Below, piece after piece: positions 16,121 to 24,643 of a stretch of 64,000 bases of DNA. This stretch comes from Bog-473 sp963755495. GTDB lineage: Bacteria > Actinomycetota > Acidimicrobiia > Acidimicrobiales > RAAP-2. The DNA lies in contig CAVWJS010000012.1 of assembly GCA_963755495.1 (NCBI GenBank), positions 325,146 to 389,145 of the forward strand, read 5' to 3'. A program made the translations under genes and the position numbers. Numbering within the stretch: the first letter of the stretch is position 1; each line of letters starts with the position of its first letter. The notes under the pieces were generated by a model. That model worked only from the letters and a program-made list of their open reading frames with translations. It ran no database searches and was not told where the DNA came from.

Positions 16121-17307
16121 TGACAACGAGAGCGGCAAGTGCAGCGCCGCGGAAAGACGAAACGACAGGAACCTGGTGGTTTATCGTCGATACGGGAGTC
16201 GGGCCAGAAGGTCAACGGCGTCAGGCCCGCCGCAAGGGCTTCAAGACGAAGCGAGAGGCGCAAGAGGAACTCGACAAACTGCGCCGGTCCGTCACGACCT
16301 CCACATTCGTAGCGCCGACGAAGCAGACGTTCGGCGCGTATCTCGATGAGTGGATCGCTGGCCTTTCGAACCTTCGCTCGTCGACCGTTGACGGCTATCG
16401 CCGCAATCTTCTTTATGTGCCGGCGGCACTAAGAGCGAAACGGCTCGATCGGGTGACCGTCATGGATCTCGATGCTCTATACGCCAGCCTTAGAGTGTCG
16501 GGTCTCAGGCGGCGAGAGGGTGGCCTCAGCCCCCGATCCGTGCGTTATCTCCACGTCGTCTTATCGAAGGCGCTTTCGGATGCGGTCGATCGAGATCTCC
16601 TGATTCGCAACGTGGCGACCAAAGCGAAGCCGCCGAAGGCAAAGGACACGAAACCTTCGGAGGTCGCATGGTGGACCCCAGCGGAGCTGCGCTCGTTCCT
16701 CGACCTGACGGCTGACGAGGCACTCGGGCCATTGTTCAGGGTTGCCTCGATGACCGGAATGCGCCGGGGCGAAGTCTGCGGCCTCCGGTGGTGCGACGTC
16801 GACTTCGACAAAGCCCGGATTGAGGTCCGCCAGCAGCTAACGGTCGTTCGTAGCCCCGGTGCGGCAAACGGGGGCCTCTTGTTCTCCGAGCGGACGAAGA
16901 CGGACAAAGGGCGGCGACGGATCGACCTGGACCCGGCGACGGTGGCAATCCTCAAGACGCAGCGCAAGCGCCAGGCGGAAAACCGGCTCGCCGTGGGCGC
17001 AGGGTGGTCGAACGAACACGATCTGGTGTTCACCGAGTCTGATGGACAACCTCTTGATCCTGAATCCGTGGCGAAGGTGTTTGACCGCCGTGTCGCTCGG
17101 CACGGCCTCCGCCGAATCCGGTTCCACGACCTGCGCCATACCCACTGCGCCCACTTAATCGCCGCCGGGGAGATGCCTCTCGTCATCTCCAAGCGGCTCG
17201 GGCACAGCAGCACGTCGTTCACCCTGGACCGTTACGGCCACCTGTTTGAGGATGCCGGGTCGCAAGCTGCGAGCGCGGTGGCAGCGATGGTCGATGGAGC
17301 TTGCTAG
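16120..17307 (+). CDS. tyrosine recombinase (integrase)
   Basis: A 395-residue site-specific recombinase. Residues about 15-60 form an arm-binding domain (GTWWFIVDTGVGPEGQRRQ), about 65-170 the core-binding domain, and 185-385 the catalytic domain. Catalytic residues are visible: R215 in TGMRRGE, H336 and R339 in HDLRHTH, H362 in LGHSS and Tyr372 in LDRYGH. Length is normal and nothing is missing. The ATG at 16120 (MTTRAAS) overlaps the preceding stop. It lies about 600 bp from the tRNA-Leu att site, on the expected side, and probably integrated this element. Confidence 0.95.
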   Translation: MTTRAASAAPRKDETTGTWWFIVDTGVGPEGQRRQARRKGFKTKREAQEELDKLRRSVTTSTFVAPTKQTFGAYLDEWIAGLSNLRSSTVDGYRRNLLYVPAALRAKRLDRVTVMDLDALYASLRVSGLRRREGGLSPRSVRYLHVVLSKALSDAVDRDLLIRNVATKAKPPKAKDTKPSEVAWWTPAELRSFLDLTADEALGPLFRVASMTGMRRGEVCGLRWCDVDFDKARIEVRQQLTVVRSPGAANGGLLFSERTKTDKGRRRIDLDPATVAILKTQRKRQAENRLAVGAGWSNEHDLVFTESDGQPLDPESVAKVFDRRVARHGLRRIRFHDLRHTHCAHLIAAGEMPLVISKRLGHSSTSFTLDRYGHLFEDAGSQAASAVAAMVDGAC

Positions 17308-17864
17308 CTGGCGTTAGGTCCGGCCCGCATCTTGTCCCACGGGATCTGAGCGACGAAGTCGAGGTGATGGTCCCCGCGGATCTGGATTTCGTCGCCCACC
17401 TGGAACCATCGAAGGAGTTGGCACCGACCAGCATGGTCCGATGTGGCAATCCCGCGGCAGTGCAATACATCGTGGCGTAGGAGACGGAGGTCTCCGAAGA
17501 GGGGCACGACGATTGAGTCGTGCTCAACGCCATGAGCCACGGCCAGTCGCTGTCTGAAGTCGTGCTCCCAAGCGGCGAACATCGAGACCAACCACTGTCG
17601 GCCAAGTCGCATGTCAACGGGTCCATGGGGCACGATTTCTTCTAGGGCCTTTGACAACCTCCACCCAGCGTAGGTCTGGGTCTCTGGCAGATTCGGGTTG
17701 CCATTCCCAATGAAGATTTGAGGGTCCGGATTCTCAGGAGTCCGAGCCATACCCCCAAGGCTGATTGAAAGTTGCCGCAGACCCATCGTTGCGAATGCGT
17801 GTGTCGCAATGGAGTCGTTGACGAACTGCGCCATTTCCTCAAGTACCTGATCGATGGTTTCCAT
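17304..17864 (-). CDS. HEPN-like protein, att-proximal cargo
   Basis: A 186-residue helical protein convergent with the integrase; the two ends overlap by four bases. Around residue 100 is WLVSMFAAWEHDFRQRLA. Then comes GDLRLLRHDVLHCRGIA, with R130 and H135 forming the Rx4H motif of HEPN ribonucleases and resembling the MAE_28990/MAE_18760 HEPN-like group. HEPN proteins are common RNA-cutting toxins in defence systems. No antitoxin partner (such as a nucleotidyltransferase) is adjacent. It lies between the integrase and the att site, a usual cargo position. The defence role is inference; the motif is visible. Confidence 0.6.
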   Translation of the reverse strand: METIDQVLEEMAQFVNDSIATHAFATMGLRQLSISLGGMARTPENPDPQIFIGNGNPNLPETQTYAGWRLSKALEEIVPHGPVDMRLGRQWLVSMFAAWEHDFRQRLAVAHGVEHDSIVVPLFGDLRLLRHDVLHCRGIATSDHAGRCQLLRWFQVGDEIQIRGDHHLDFVAQIPWDKMRAGPNAS

Positions 17865-17869
17865 GGCGT

Positions 17870-17888
17870 TGTGACCTATCTGTGACCT
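17870..17888. promoter_or_regulatory. candidate right integrase arm-type sites
   Basis: Two copies of TGTGACCT start at 17870 and 17881, 11 bp apart and about 50-65 bp inside the right attachment core. The left end holds the matching pair at 6594 and 6606. The second copy also lies just upstream of the HEPN-like gene's start, so integrase binding could affect its expression. Confidence 0.45.
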
Positions 17889-17936
17889 GAGGGCCCCGTG
17901 TGAAGCAGTCCTGCCTGTTGTGAGCTGGGAAAACAG

Positions 17937-17965
17937 CGTGCCCGGAGCGAGACTTGAACTCGCAC
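17937..17965. repeat. right attachment site within tRNA-Leu(CAA)
   Basis: This 29-bp copy is identical to 6453-6481. It spans the last 27 bases of the tRNA (3' acceptor strand, T-arm and discriminator) plus two bases beyond, so integration regenerated a complete tRNA gene at this end. Confidence 0.9.
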
Positions 17966-18022
17966 GTCCTTTCGAACAACGGCTTTTGAGGCCGCCGCGT
18001 CTGCCGATTCCGCCATCCGGGC
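17939..18022 (-). tRNA. tRNA-Leu (anticodon CAA)
   Basis: An 84-base class II tRNA. The acceptor stem GCCCGGA pairs with TCCGGGC, followed by discriminator A; CCA is not encoded. The anticodon stem GCGGC/GCCGT holds the loop CTCAAAA with anticodon CAA, reading UUG. The long variable arm (TTC-GAAA-GGA) and T-arm GCGAG/CTCGC are present. Its 3' end is the integration target of the neighbouring element. Confidence 0.95.
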
Positions 18023-18113
18023 TGGAGCGAAGATCCTACCGGGTCAGGTCGCGCCGTCCCGTTAGCGTGAGGAAGTGGACGGATCGGCGAACCCCCTTGA
18101 AGTTGGTGGGCCT

Positions 18114-19263
18114 ATGAAGTTGGTAGGAGTGGAGCTGGTGCGGGTGGCCATTCCCTTCCGGGTCGCGATCGGCACCGCCGCCGGCGTGCATCGCACCCGG
18201 GATCTGCTCTTCGTGCGGGTGGTCGCCGAGGAGGGCGAGGGCTGGGGGGAGTGCGTCGCCCTGAGCGAGGGTACCGCCGTTGACCCGAGCGTTGACGTGG
18301 TTGCAGCCGTCGCCGCCAGCCGCGGCATTCAGCGCCTGCTCGACGCTTCCGCAGCCCGGGGCGGCCATCTGCCCATGGAAACCGAGGTGGCACAGCTCTT
18401 CGGAAGCTCGTCCGTCGATCGCATGCTGGCCGCCGTCTTCGAGATGGCGGTGGCGGATGCCGAACTGCGCCTGGCGGGACGCTCCTTGGCCCAAGTCCTC
18501 GGCATTGGTCCCGGCTTCGAGACGCTGCCCGTGGGCGCGGCGGTGGGAATCCCGCCCGACGATGACCTTGGCCTGCTGCGCGGCGCAGGTGGATGACGCG
18601 GTGGCCAACGGGGTGGCCCGGGTCAGGATCAAGGTTCAACCGGGTTGGGACGTCGAGCCGGTGGCGGCCGTGCGTGCCGATCATCCCGATCTCGTCCTGC
18701 AGGTTGACGCCAACGGCTCCTATCAGATGGGCGATGCCGAGCAGGTGGAGAGGTTGGCCGAGTTCGGCGTTCTCTGTATTGAGCAGCCCCTGGCGCCCGC
18801 CGACCTGGTGGCGCACGCCGAGTTCGCTCGCCGTACTTCAGTGCCGATCTGCCTCGATGAGTCCCTTTCGTCCCCGCGGCGCGTGCTCGATGCGTTGCGC
18901 AATAGGGCCTGCCGCGTGGCCTGTCTCAAACCGGGGCGTCTTGGAGGGTTGCGAGCAGCCCGCCTGGCCCACGCCGCCTGCGCCGACGCGGGAGTGTCCG
19001 TCTTCGTTGGCGGCTTCTTCGAAGCCGGTCTGGGTCGGGCTTCCAACCTGGGGTTGGCCGCACGGTTGGCGCAAGATGCCGTTGGTCTCGTGGGGGATTT
19101 GAGCGATCCGGCTACCTATCTGGAACAGGATCCGTGTGGTTACCCACAGGTGCGAGGGGGCTGGGTGCGGGTGTCCGATGAGCCAGGGATCGGGACCAGT
19201 CCGAACGCCGGAGTGCTGACCAACCTGGGGGCAGTCCGCAGCTGGTTCCCAGTCATTCAGTGA
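18114..19263 (+). CDS. menC: o-succinylbenzoate synthase, frameshifted
   Basis: An enolase-superfamily enzyme that dehydrates SHCHC to o-succinylbenzoate in menaquinone synthesis. The N-terminal capping domain (MKLVGVELVRVAIPFRVAIG) is in the first frame. The barrel follows after a frame change at about 18575-18590, where one extra base fits. It keeps the acid-base lysine in VRIKVQPG, metal ligands in VDANGSY, CIEQPL and CLDES, and the second lysine in CLKPGRLGG. The restored length is about 382 residues. TAGCGT at 18063-18068 precedes a GTG at 18075, which may be the true leaderless start. The N-succinylamino-acid racemase activity of close relatives cannot be excluded. Confidence 0.8.
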
Positions 19264-19314
19264 GAGGCCACTCGCTCCCGACCCCAGGCGTGGGCGACGT
19301 AGACTCGGGGGTCC

Positions 19315-19608
19315 ATGCATCGCGCCCTGCTCGAGCGACGGATCCGAGATGTTCACTCCAGGCTGGTGCGCGCCCGGGAGGACCTGGCTGTACTCGATGA
19401 GCAGCTGGTCGTGGTGCGGGAGTCGGCTGATGAGGCTCGCGTGCGCTCGCTGGTAGCGGAGACACCGCTGGCGGCGCATGAGCACAGCGAGGCGGCACGT
19501 CATGCCGACGCCCTGTCCAAGGCGCGCGACGCATTGGCGGACACCGTGATCGACCTCGAACACCGCCAGGACGAGCTTCTGGCCAACGTGGGCATCCCTC
19601 GATCGTGA
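19315..19608 (+). CDS. small coiled-coil protein upstream of the ANTAR regulator
   Basis: A 97-residue, almost entirely helical and charged protein (REDLAVLDEQLVVVRESADE; HRQDELLANVG) that probably forms a coiled coil. The ATG lies nine bases after a TAGACT -10 box (19300-19305), suggesting a leaderless mRNA. Its TGA overlaps the GTG of the ANTAR regulator, so the two are coupled. No known function. It could be a partner or modulator of the regulator, which is inference from position only. Confidence 0.65.
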   Translation: MHRALLERRIRDVHSRLVRAREDLAVLDEQLVVVRESADEARVRSLVAETPLAAHEHSEAARHADALSKARDALADTVIDLEHRQDELLANVGIPRS

Positions 19609-20222
19609 GCGCACGCGCCGACGAGAGTCCGAGCTTGGGTCGCGTGGTGATCGCCGAGGACGAGGCGATCATCAGGCTCGATCTCAAAGAGATTCTCTCC
19701 TCGGCCGGTTATGACGTGGTGGGAGAGAGCGGTCGGGGCGACGAGGCGGTACAGCTGGTCGCCGAGCATGAGCCGGACCTCGTCATCCTCGACATAAAAA
19801 TGCCGGGGCTCGACGGGATCCAAGCCGCCAGGGAGATCACGGCGCGCCATCAGGTGGCGATCATGTTGCTCACCGCGTTCAGCCAGCGCGACCTCATCGA
19901 AGAAGCACGCGATGCCGGCGTGGCGGCTTACCTCGTCAAGCCCTTCCAGGCCAGGGAATTGCTGCCCGCGGTTGCCGACGTCCTGTCGCGCGCCCGTCAG
20001 GAATGGGCCATCGCGGCCGAGGAGTCCAAGGAGCCCTCGACCGCGGCAGAGGACAAGATCGCCACGCGCCGCGTCGTCGACCAGGCGAAAACGGTGCTCA
20101 TGGATGGCAGTGACATGTCCGAGAACGACGCGTTCACCTTCATCCAACAGACGGCCATGCAGAACCGGGCTCGCATGCGCGATGTGGCTCAGCAGATCGT
20201 CGACGGCACGCTGACGCCGTAA
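19605..20222 (+). CDS. pdtaR: response regulator with ANTAR RNA-binding domain
   Basis: A 205-residue protein. The receiver domain (about 12-130) has the acidic pair in IAEDEA, phospho-acceptor D63 in VILDIKMPG and K112 in LVKPF. The C-terminal ANTAR domain (about 145-200; RRVVDQAKTVLMDGSDMSEN, then AFTFIQQTAM) binds paired RNA hexaloops to prevent termination. The layout is that of Mycobacterium PdtaR (Rv1626), and the location upstream of polA and rpsA is the same as there. The partner kinase PdtaS is not in this window. The GTG start overlaps the preceding stop. Confidence 0.88.
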   Translation: MSARADESPSLGRVVIAEDEAIIRLDLKEILSSAGYDVVGESGRGDEAVQLVAEHEPDLVILDIKMPGLDGIQAAREITARHQVAIMLLTAFSQRDLIEEARDAGVAAYLVKPFQARELLPAVADVLSRARQEWAIAAEESKEPSTAAEDKIATRRVVDQAKTVLMDGSDMSENDAFTFIQQTAMQNRARMRDVAQQIVDGTLTP

Positions 20223-23045
20223 GTGCCGCCAACCAAGCAGGCACAAGCGTCCGAGCAGCGCAATGCGCAAGGTGATCGCGTCGGCGCCACATTCTTGCTG
20301 GATGGCATGTCGCTTGCGTTCCGCGCCTATTTCGCCCTCCCGGCCACCTTGAGCACCACCAGTGGCGTCGTCACCAACGCGGTGCACGGCTTCGTGTCCA
20401 TGGTGCAGTTCATCATTCGAGAGCACCAGCCCGGATCGCTGGCCGTCGCCTTCGATCTGCCCGGCGAGACGTTTCGCGACGAGATGATTGCCGACTACAA
20501 GGCAGGGCGGGCGGAGACGCCCAATGACCTCCCGCCGCAGTTCGAGATGATTCGCGAGGTCATGCACGCCTTGGCGATCCCCGTGGTCGAGGCACCGGGC
20601 TTCGAGGCGGATGACGTTCTGGCGACATTGGCCACCGAGGCCCGCGACCGCGGGTGCGACGTCGTCGTGGTCACCGGCGATCGGGATAGTTTCCAACTTA
20701 TTGAGGATCCGCACATACGGGTTCTCTACAATCGGCGCGGCGTCAGTGACTACTCGCTCTATGACGAGGCGGGCATCGTCGAACGCTGCGGCGTGCCCCC
20801 GTCGAAGTACGTGATGCTGGCCGCGCTGCGCGGGGATCCTTCCGACAACTTGCCCGGCATCCCGGGCGTGGGCGAGAAGACGGCAGCCAAGCTGCTCAAC
20901 GCATACGGCGACCTTGATGGAATTTTCGAACATCTGAGTGAGCAGACGCCCAAGTTGCGTGAGAACCTGACCAACAACGAGGCACTCGCCCGCTCCAATG
21001 CGACGGTGATCCCCTTGGTGCGCGACGTGCCGTTGACGGTGCATGTCGACCAGCTCCGGCTAGGCGGGTGGGATCTGAAGACAGCCGAGGCCGCGTTCGC
21101 CAAGTACGAGCTCAAGACGCACTGGCAACGCGTCGAGGAGCTGTTGGCCGCGGGAGCGCTCGGTGCGGCGGCCGAAGGAAGCGCGGCGCCGTCGGGCTCG
21201 GGGACGGTGCTGACGAAAGACGCCAAGGCCAGCCTGGCCACCCTGCGGAGGGGTAGCGGTGGTGAGCCCGGTGAGCCCGGTGAGGTGCGGGCCGAGCTGG
21301 TCGACTTTGGCGAGGTGCGCGTCCCGACCATGCAGGACGCTGCCTCTAAGGATCTGGCGGCCCTGGCCGGAGGGACCCGCAGCCTGGTGGCGCGCTGGGT
21401 TGGAGCGCCCGGACGTAGCCCCTTGAAAGCTCTGGCTCTGGTCGCTACCGAGGGCGGGGGCGCCGTCGGCGCAGTCATGCTGCCAGCGGATCTGCTCACG
21501 TCCAACGGCGTGGCCGAGACGCTCACGGAAGCGATGACGGGGCCCATCGTGGGCCACCAGGTCAAGGAAGTTATGCGGTCGTTACTTCCACTGGGGATCG
21601 ACTGCACCGGGTTGACGATGGACACGGGAGTGGCCGCCTACCTGCTCGATGCCTCGACGGGGGAGTACGAGCTCTCGGATCTGCGGGGCGATGACGGCCA
21701 GCTACAGCTCAGCATGGGTGACCCCGATCCGGAGCTGCTCGACGAGGCCGAGGCGATGGTGGCTGAAGGGCGCGACGTCGCCGATCTGGCCGCGGACTTC
21801 CGCCAACAGATCGACGCGCTCGGCATGACCCATCTGCACGACGACATTGAGACGCCGTTGGTGCGGGTGCTGGCCAAAATGGAAGTGGCCGGCATCGGTA
21901 TCGATCGGGCCGAGCTGACCAAAATAAGCGAAGAGCTGAAGACTTCGGCCGCCGCGTTGCAGACCACGGTCCAAGAGTTGGCCGGGCACGAATTCAACGT
22001 CAACTCGACCCAGCAACTGCGCACCGTGCTCTATGACGAGCTCGGGCTCAAGCCCGGGAAGAAGACCAAGACCGGTTATTCCACGGACGCGCAGACCCTT
22101 GAGAGCCTGCGCGGTGAGCACGCCATCATCGATGCCCTGCTGTCGTATCGAGAAGTGGAGAAACTCCGTTCGACCTATGGTGAGAACCTGCTGGCGGAGG
22201 TGGCGCCGGACGGCAGGATCCATGCCTCGTTTCGCCAAACGGTGGCACGGACGGGGCGCATCTCTTCAGACCGCCCCAACTTGCACAACATCCCGGTGCG
22301 CAGCGAGTTGGGAAAGCAGTTCCGGCGCGCCTTCGTGCCGGCCGAGGGAAGCACGTTCTTGGTAGCGGACTACGACCAGGTCGAGTTACGGGTCATCGCA
22401 CATCTCTCCGGCGACGCGGGTCTCATCGAGGCGATGACTTCGGGCTCCGATGTCCATCGCGTGGTGGCGTCGGGGGTCTACCGGGTGCCGCTTGAGGAGG
22501 TGACGCACACCCAGCGCGAGTTCTCGAAGATGGTCTCCTACGGACTGGCGTATGGGATGGAGGCCTATGGGTTGAGCCAGCGCCTCGGCGTGCCCGTCGA
22601 AGAGGCGGCCGCCATCATGGAGAGCTATTTCGGCGCATTCCCGAGCGTGAAGCAGTACATGGACGCGACCGTGGCCGAGGCGCGGGTGCGGGGAGGGACC
22701 TGCACCGAGTTCGGTCGCTTGCGCCCCTTGCCCGATCTGACCTCGCCCAACTACCGCGTGCGGCTGGCGGCAGAACGACAAGCGATGAACGCGGGAATTC
22801 AGGGCCTGGCGGCGGACATCTTCAAACTGGCGTTGGTCCGACTCGATCGGTACCTCGAGCAGGCCGAGCTGGCCAGCCGCCTGGTGCTCCAGGTCCACGA
22901 CGAGGTGATTGTGGAGGTGGCCGCCGGCGAGGAAGCCGAGGTCAGCCGCCTCACCGAGGAAGCTCTGACGGGCGCGGCCACCCTGTCGGTCCCACTCACC
23001 ATTTCCTCGGCCTTCGGCTCGAGCTGGGCCGCGGCGAAGGGCTGA
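20223..23045 (+). CDS. polA: DNA polymerase I
   Basis: 940 residues in three parts. The 5'-3' exonuclease (about 20-310) has VAFDLPGETFRDE, FEADDVLATLA, VVTGDRDSFQL and the H3TH segment GDPSDNLPGIPGVGEKTA. The middle domain (about 340-520) lacks the acidic residues of a proofreading exonuclease, as in mycobacterial PolA. The polymerase domain (about 550-940) has motif A VADYDQVELRVIAHLSGD, motif B around REFSKMVSYGLAYGM, and motif C LQVHDEVIVEV. The GTG start directly abuts the pdtaR stop, indicating an operon. It acts in Okazaki-fragment processing and excision-repair synthesis. Confidence 0.96.
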   Translation: MPPTKQAQASEQRNAQGDRVGATFLLDGMSLAFRAYFALPATLSTTSGVVTNAVHGFVSMVQFIIREHQPGSLAVAFDLPGETFRDEMIADYKAGRAETPNDLPPQFEMIREVMHALAIPVVEAPGFEADDVLATLATEARDRGCDVVVVTGDRDSFQLIEDPHIRVLYNRRGVSDYSLYDEAGIVERCGVPPSKYVMLAALRGDPSDNLPGIPGVGEKTAAKLLNAYGDLDGIFEHLSEQTPKLRENLTNNEALARSNATVIPLVRDVPLTVHVDQLRLGGWDLKTAEAAFAKYELKTHWQRVEELLAAGALGAAAEGSAAPSGSGTVLTKDAKASLATLRRGSGGEPGEPGEVRAELVDFGEVRVPTMQDAASKDLAALAGGTRSLVARWVGAPGRSPLKALALVATEGGGAVGAVMLPADLLTSNGVAETLTEAMTGPIVGHQVKEVMRSLLPLGIDCTGLTMDTGVAAYLLDASTGEYELSDLRGDDGQLQLSMGDPDPELLDEAEAMVAEGRDVADLAADFRQQIDALGMTHLHDDIETPLVRVLAKMEVAGIGIDRAELTKISEELKTSAAALQTTVQELAGHEFNVNSTQQLRTVLYDELGLKPGKKTKTGYSTDAQTLESLRGEHAIIDALLSYREVEKLRSTYGENLLAEVAPDGRIHASFRQTVARTGRISSDRPNLHNIPVRSELGKQFRRAFVPAEGSTFLVADYDQVELRVIAHLSGDAGLIEAMTSGSDVHRVVASGVYRVPLEEVTHTQREFSKMVSYGLAYGMEAYGLSQRLGVPVEEAAAIMESYFGAFPSVKQYMDATVAEARVRGGTCTEFGRLRPLPDLTSPNYRVRLAAERQAMNAGIQGLAADIFKLALVRLDRYLEQAELASRLVLQVHDEVIVEVAAGEEAEVSRLTEEALTGAATLSVPLTISSAFGSSWAAAKG

Positions 23046-23157
23046 GCGGTCGAGTCCGTTCCGGCTGGTATTCTGTATCGCCCAGCTGGCACCGGCAGCC
23101 GGGCTCCTATTGGACTCACACCGACCCCGGCGCGGTCACCTGATTGTGAGCTTTTTG

Positions 23158-24624
23158 ATGTCCGACGTACGCACCGCTCTCCTCTCCCAGGATTTTGGGA
23201 CATTCGACGCCGAAGGGAACTACACCCCCCGCGTTATCACCGATGACAACCTCGGCGATGTCGATCTCGAACAGGCGATGGGCGACTCCATCATCGAGTT
23301 CGAAGATGGCGACGTGATCGAAGGAACGGTCGTAAAGATCGACCGCGATGAAGTTCTGCTCGACATCGGATTCAAGTCTGAGGGCGTCATCCCGGCCCGT
23401 GAGCTCTCCATCCGCAACGACGTCCATCCCGAAGAGATCGTGTCGTTGGGCGATCACATCGAAGCACTCGTCTTGCAGAAGGAAGACAAAGAGGGACGGC
23501 TCGTCCTCTCCAAGAAGCGGGCGCAGTACGAGCGGGCGTGGACGACGATCGAGAAGAAGAAGAACGACGGCGAAATGGTGTCGGGTCCCGTCATCGAGGT
23601 CGTCAAGGGCGGCCTGATCGTCGACATCGGCCTGCGCGGGTTCCTGCCGGCATCGCTGGTGGAACTGCGCCGGGTGCGCGAGTTGCAGCCGTACGTGGGC
23701 AAGGTCATCGAGGCCAAGATCATCGAGCTCGACCGCAATCGCAACAACGTGGTGCTGTCGCGCCGGGCCTGGCTCGAAGAGGCGCAGAAGGAGCAGCGCG
23801 GCGACTTCTTGGCCAACCTCAAGCCGGGCGAGCGCCGCAAGGGCGTCGTCTCTTCGGTGGTCAACTTCGGCGCCTTCGTCGACCTCGGCGGCATGGACGG
23901 ACTCGTCCACGTTTCCGAGCTCAGCTGGAAGCACGTGGATCACCCCTCATCCGTGGTGCAGGTGGGCGACGAGATCGAAGTCGAAGTACTGGATGTGGAC
24001 CTGGACAAGGAACGTATCTCGCTGTCGCTCAAATCGACCCAGTCCGATCCGTGGCAGGAATTCGCCGACAGCCACGCCGTCGGACAACTCGTCTACGGCC
24101 GCATCACCAAGCTGGTGCCTTTCGGTGCTTTCGTGCAGGTGGGCGATGGGATCGAGGGACTGGTGCACATCTCGGAGATGGCCGTGCACCACGTGGATCT
24201 GCCCGAGCAGGTCGTCACTCCCGGCGAAGAGCTGTGGGTCAAGATCATCGACATCGACCTGCAGCGTCGCCGTATCTCGCTGTCGATCAAGCAAGCGGCC
24301 GAAGGTGGCGAGGTCTCCGAGGAGTACCGCGAGGCATTCGGTGAGCACGCCTACGACGAAGAGGGCAACTACATCGGCTTCGACTACGCCGAAGGGGAGT
24401 TCATGCCCGAGACCGAGGCGCAGGCGGCATGGGCCGACTTCGCCGAAGAGCTCGGTACTCCGGTAGTCGTGCCCGAGTCGTTGGGTGTAGCGGCGGGCGT
24501 CGCTCCGGCGACGCCGGTCGCCGAAGCCGCACCGGTCGCCGAAGCCGCACCGGTCGCCGAAGCCGCACCGGTCGCCGAAGCCGCCGAGGCCGCACCCGAG
24601 GCGGAGGCTGCTCCCGAGGCTTGA
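23158..24624 (+). CDS. rpsA: 30S ribosomal protein S1
   Basis: A 488-residue protein with four S1 RNA-binding repeats, at about residues 45-120, 130-205, 215-290 and 300-375; conserved phrases include GVVSSVVNFGAFVDLGG and GRITKLVPFGAFVQVGD. An acidic tail ends in VAEAAP repeats. It helps mRNA engage the ribosome; actinobacterial S1 often has four repeats. A -10-like TATTCT lies at 23069-23074 in the 112-bp gap after polA, so it can be transcribed separately. The ATG at 23158 lacks a clear ribosome-binding site; a GTG at 23146 is possible. Confidence 0.95.
   Translation: MSDVRTALLSQDFGTFDAEGNYTPRVITDDNLGDVDLEQAMGDSIIEFEDGDVIEGTVVKIDRDEVLLDIGFKSEGVIPARELSIRNDVHPEEIVSLGDHIEALVLQKEDKEGRLVLSKKRAQYERAWTTIEKKKNDGEMVSGPVIEVVKGGLIVDIGLRGFLPASLVELRRVRELQPYVGKVIEAKIIELDRNRNNVVLSRRAWLEEAQKEQRGDFLANLKPGERRKGVVSSVVNFGAFVDLGGMDGLVHVSELSWKHVDHPSSVVQVGDEIEVEVLDVDLDKERISLSLKSTQSDPWQEFADSHAVGQLVYGRITKLVPFGAFVQVGDGIEGLVHISEMAVHHVDLPEQVVTPGEELWVKIIDIDLQRRRISLSIKQAAEGGEVSEEYREAFGEHAYDEEGNYIGFDYAEGEFMPETEAQAAWADFAEELGTPVVVPESLGVAAGVAPATPVAEAAPVAEAAPVAEAAPVAEAAEAAPEAEAAPEA
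24514..24585 (+). repeat. four 18-bp tandem repeats in the rpsA 3' end
   Basis: The unit CCGGTCGCCGAAGCCGCA at 24514, 24532, 24550 and 24568 encodes PVAEAA repeats in the C-terminal tail of S1. The copies are nearly identical at DNA level, so the repeat number is likely to vary by slippage. The tail lies outside the RNA-binding repeats. Confidence 0.9.
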
Positions 24625-24643
24625 TCCGGTGAGGGAGTCGGGC

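Larger units (their letters stand above)
6453..17965. mobile_element. 11.5-kb integrated phage-satellite-like element in tRNA-Leu(CAA)
   Basis: The boundaries are a 29-bp perfect direct repeat (6453-6481 and 17937-17965). The right copy is the 3' end of an intact minus-strand tRNA-Leu gene; the left copy is the displaced original end. Inside are an integrase next to the tRNA, a HEPN-like gene, an excisionase, an Xre repressor, a DnaB-N/RepA ATPase, small zinc and HTH proteins, TerS, TerL, a capsid protein and unknown left-end genes. No portal, prohead protease, head-tail connector, tail or lysis gene is recognisable. The layout recalls mycobacterial phiRv1/phiRv2 and capsid-carrying phage satellites. 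Whether it can still be mobilised is unknown; its ATPase gene reads as frameshifted. Confidence 0.88.

Noticed and set aside
19500..21044. 514-codon minus-strand ORF across pdtaR and polA
   Set aside because: It lies opposite two well-conserved genes and has no recognisable protein features.
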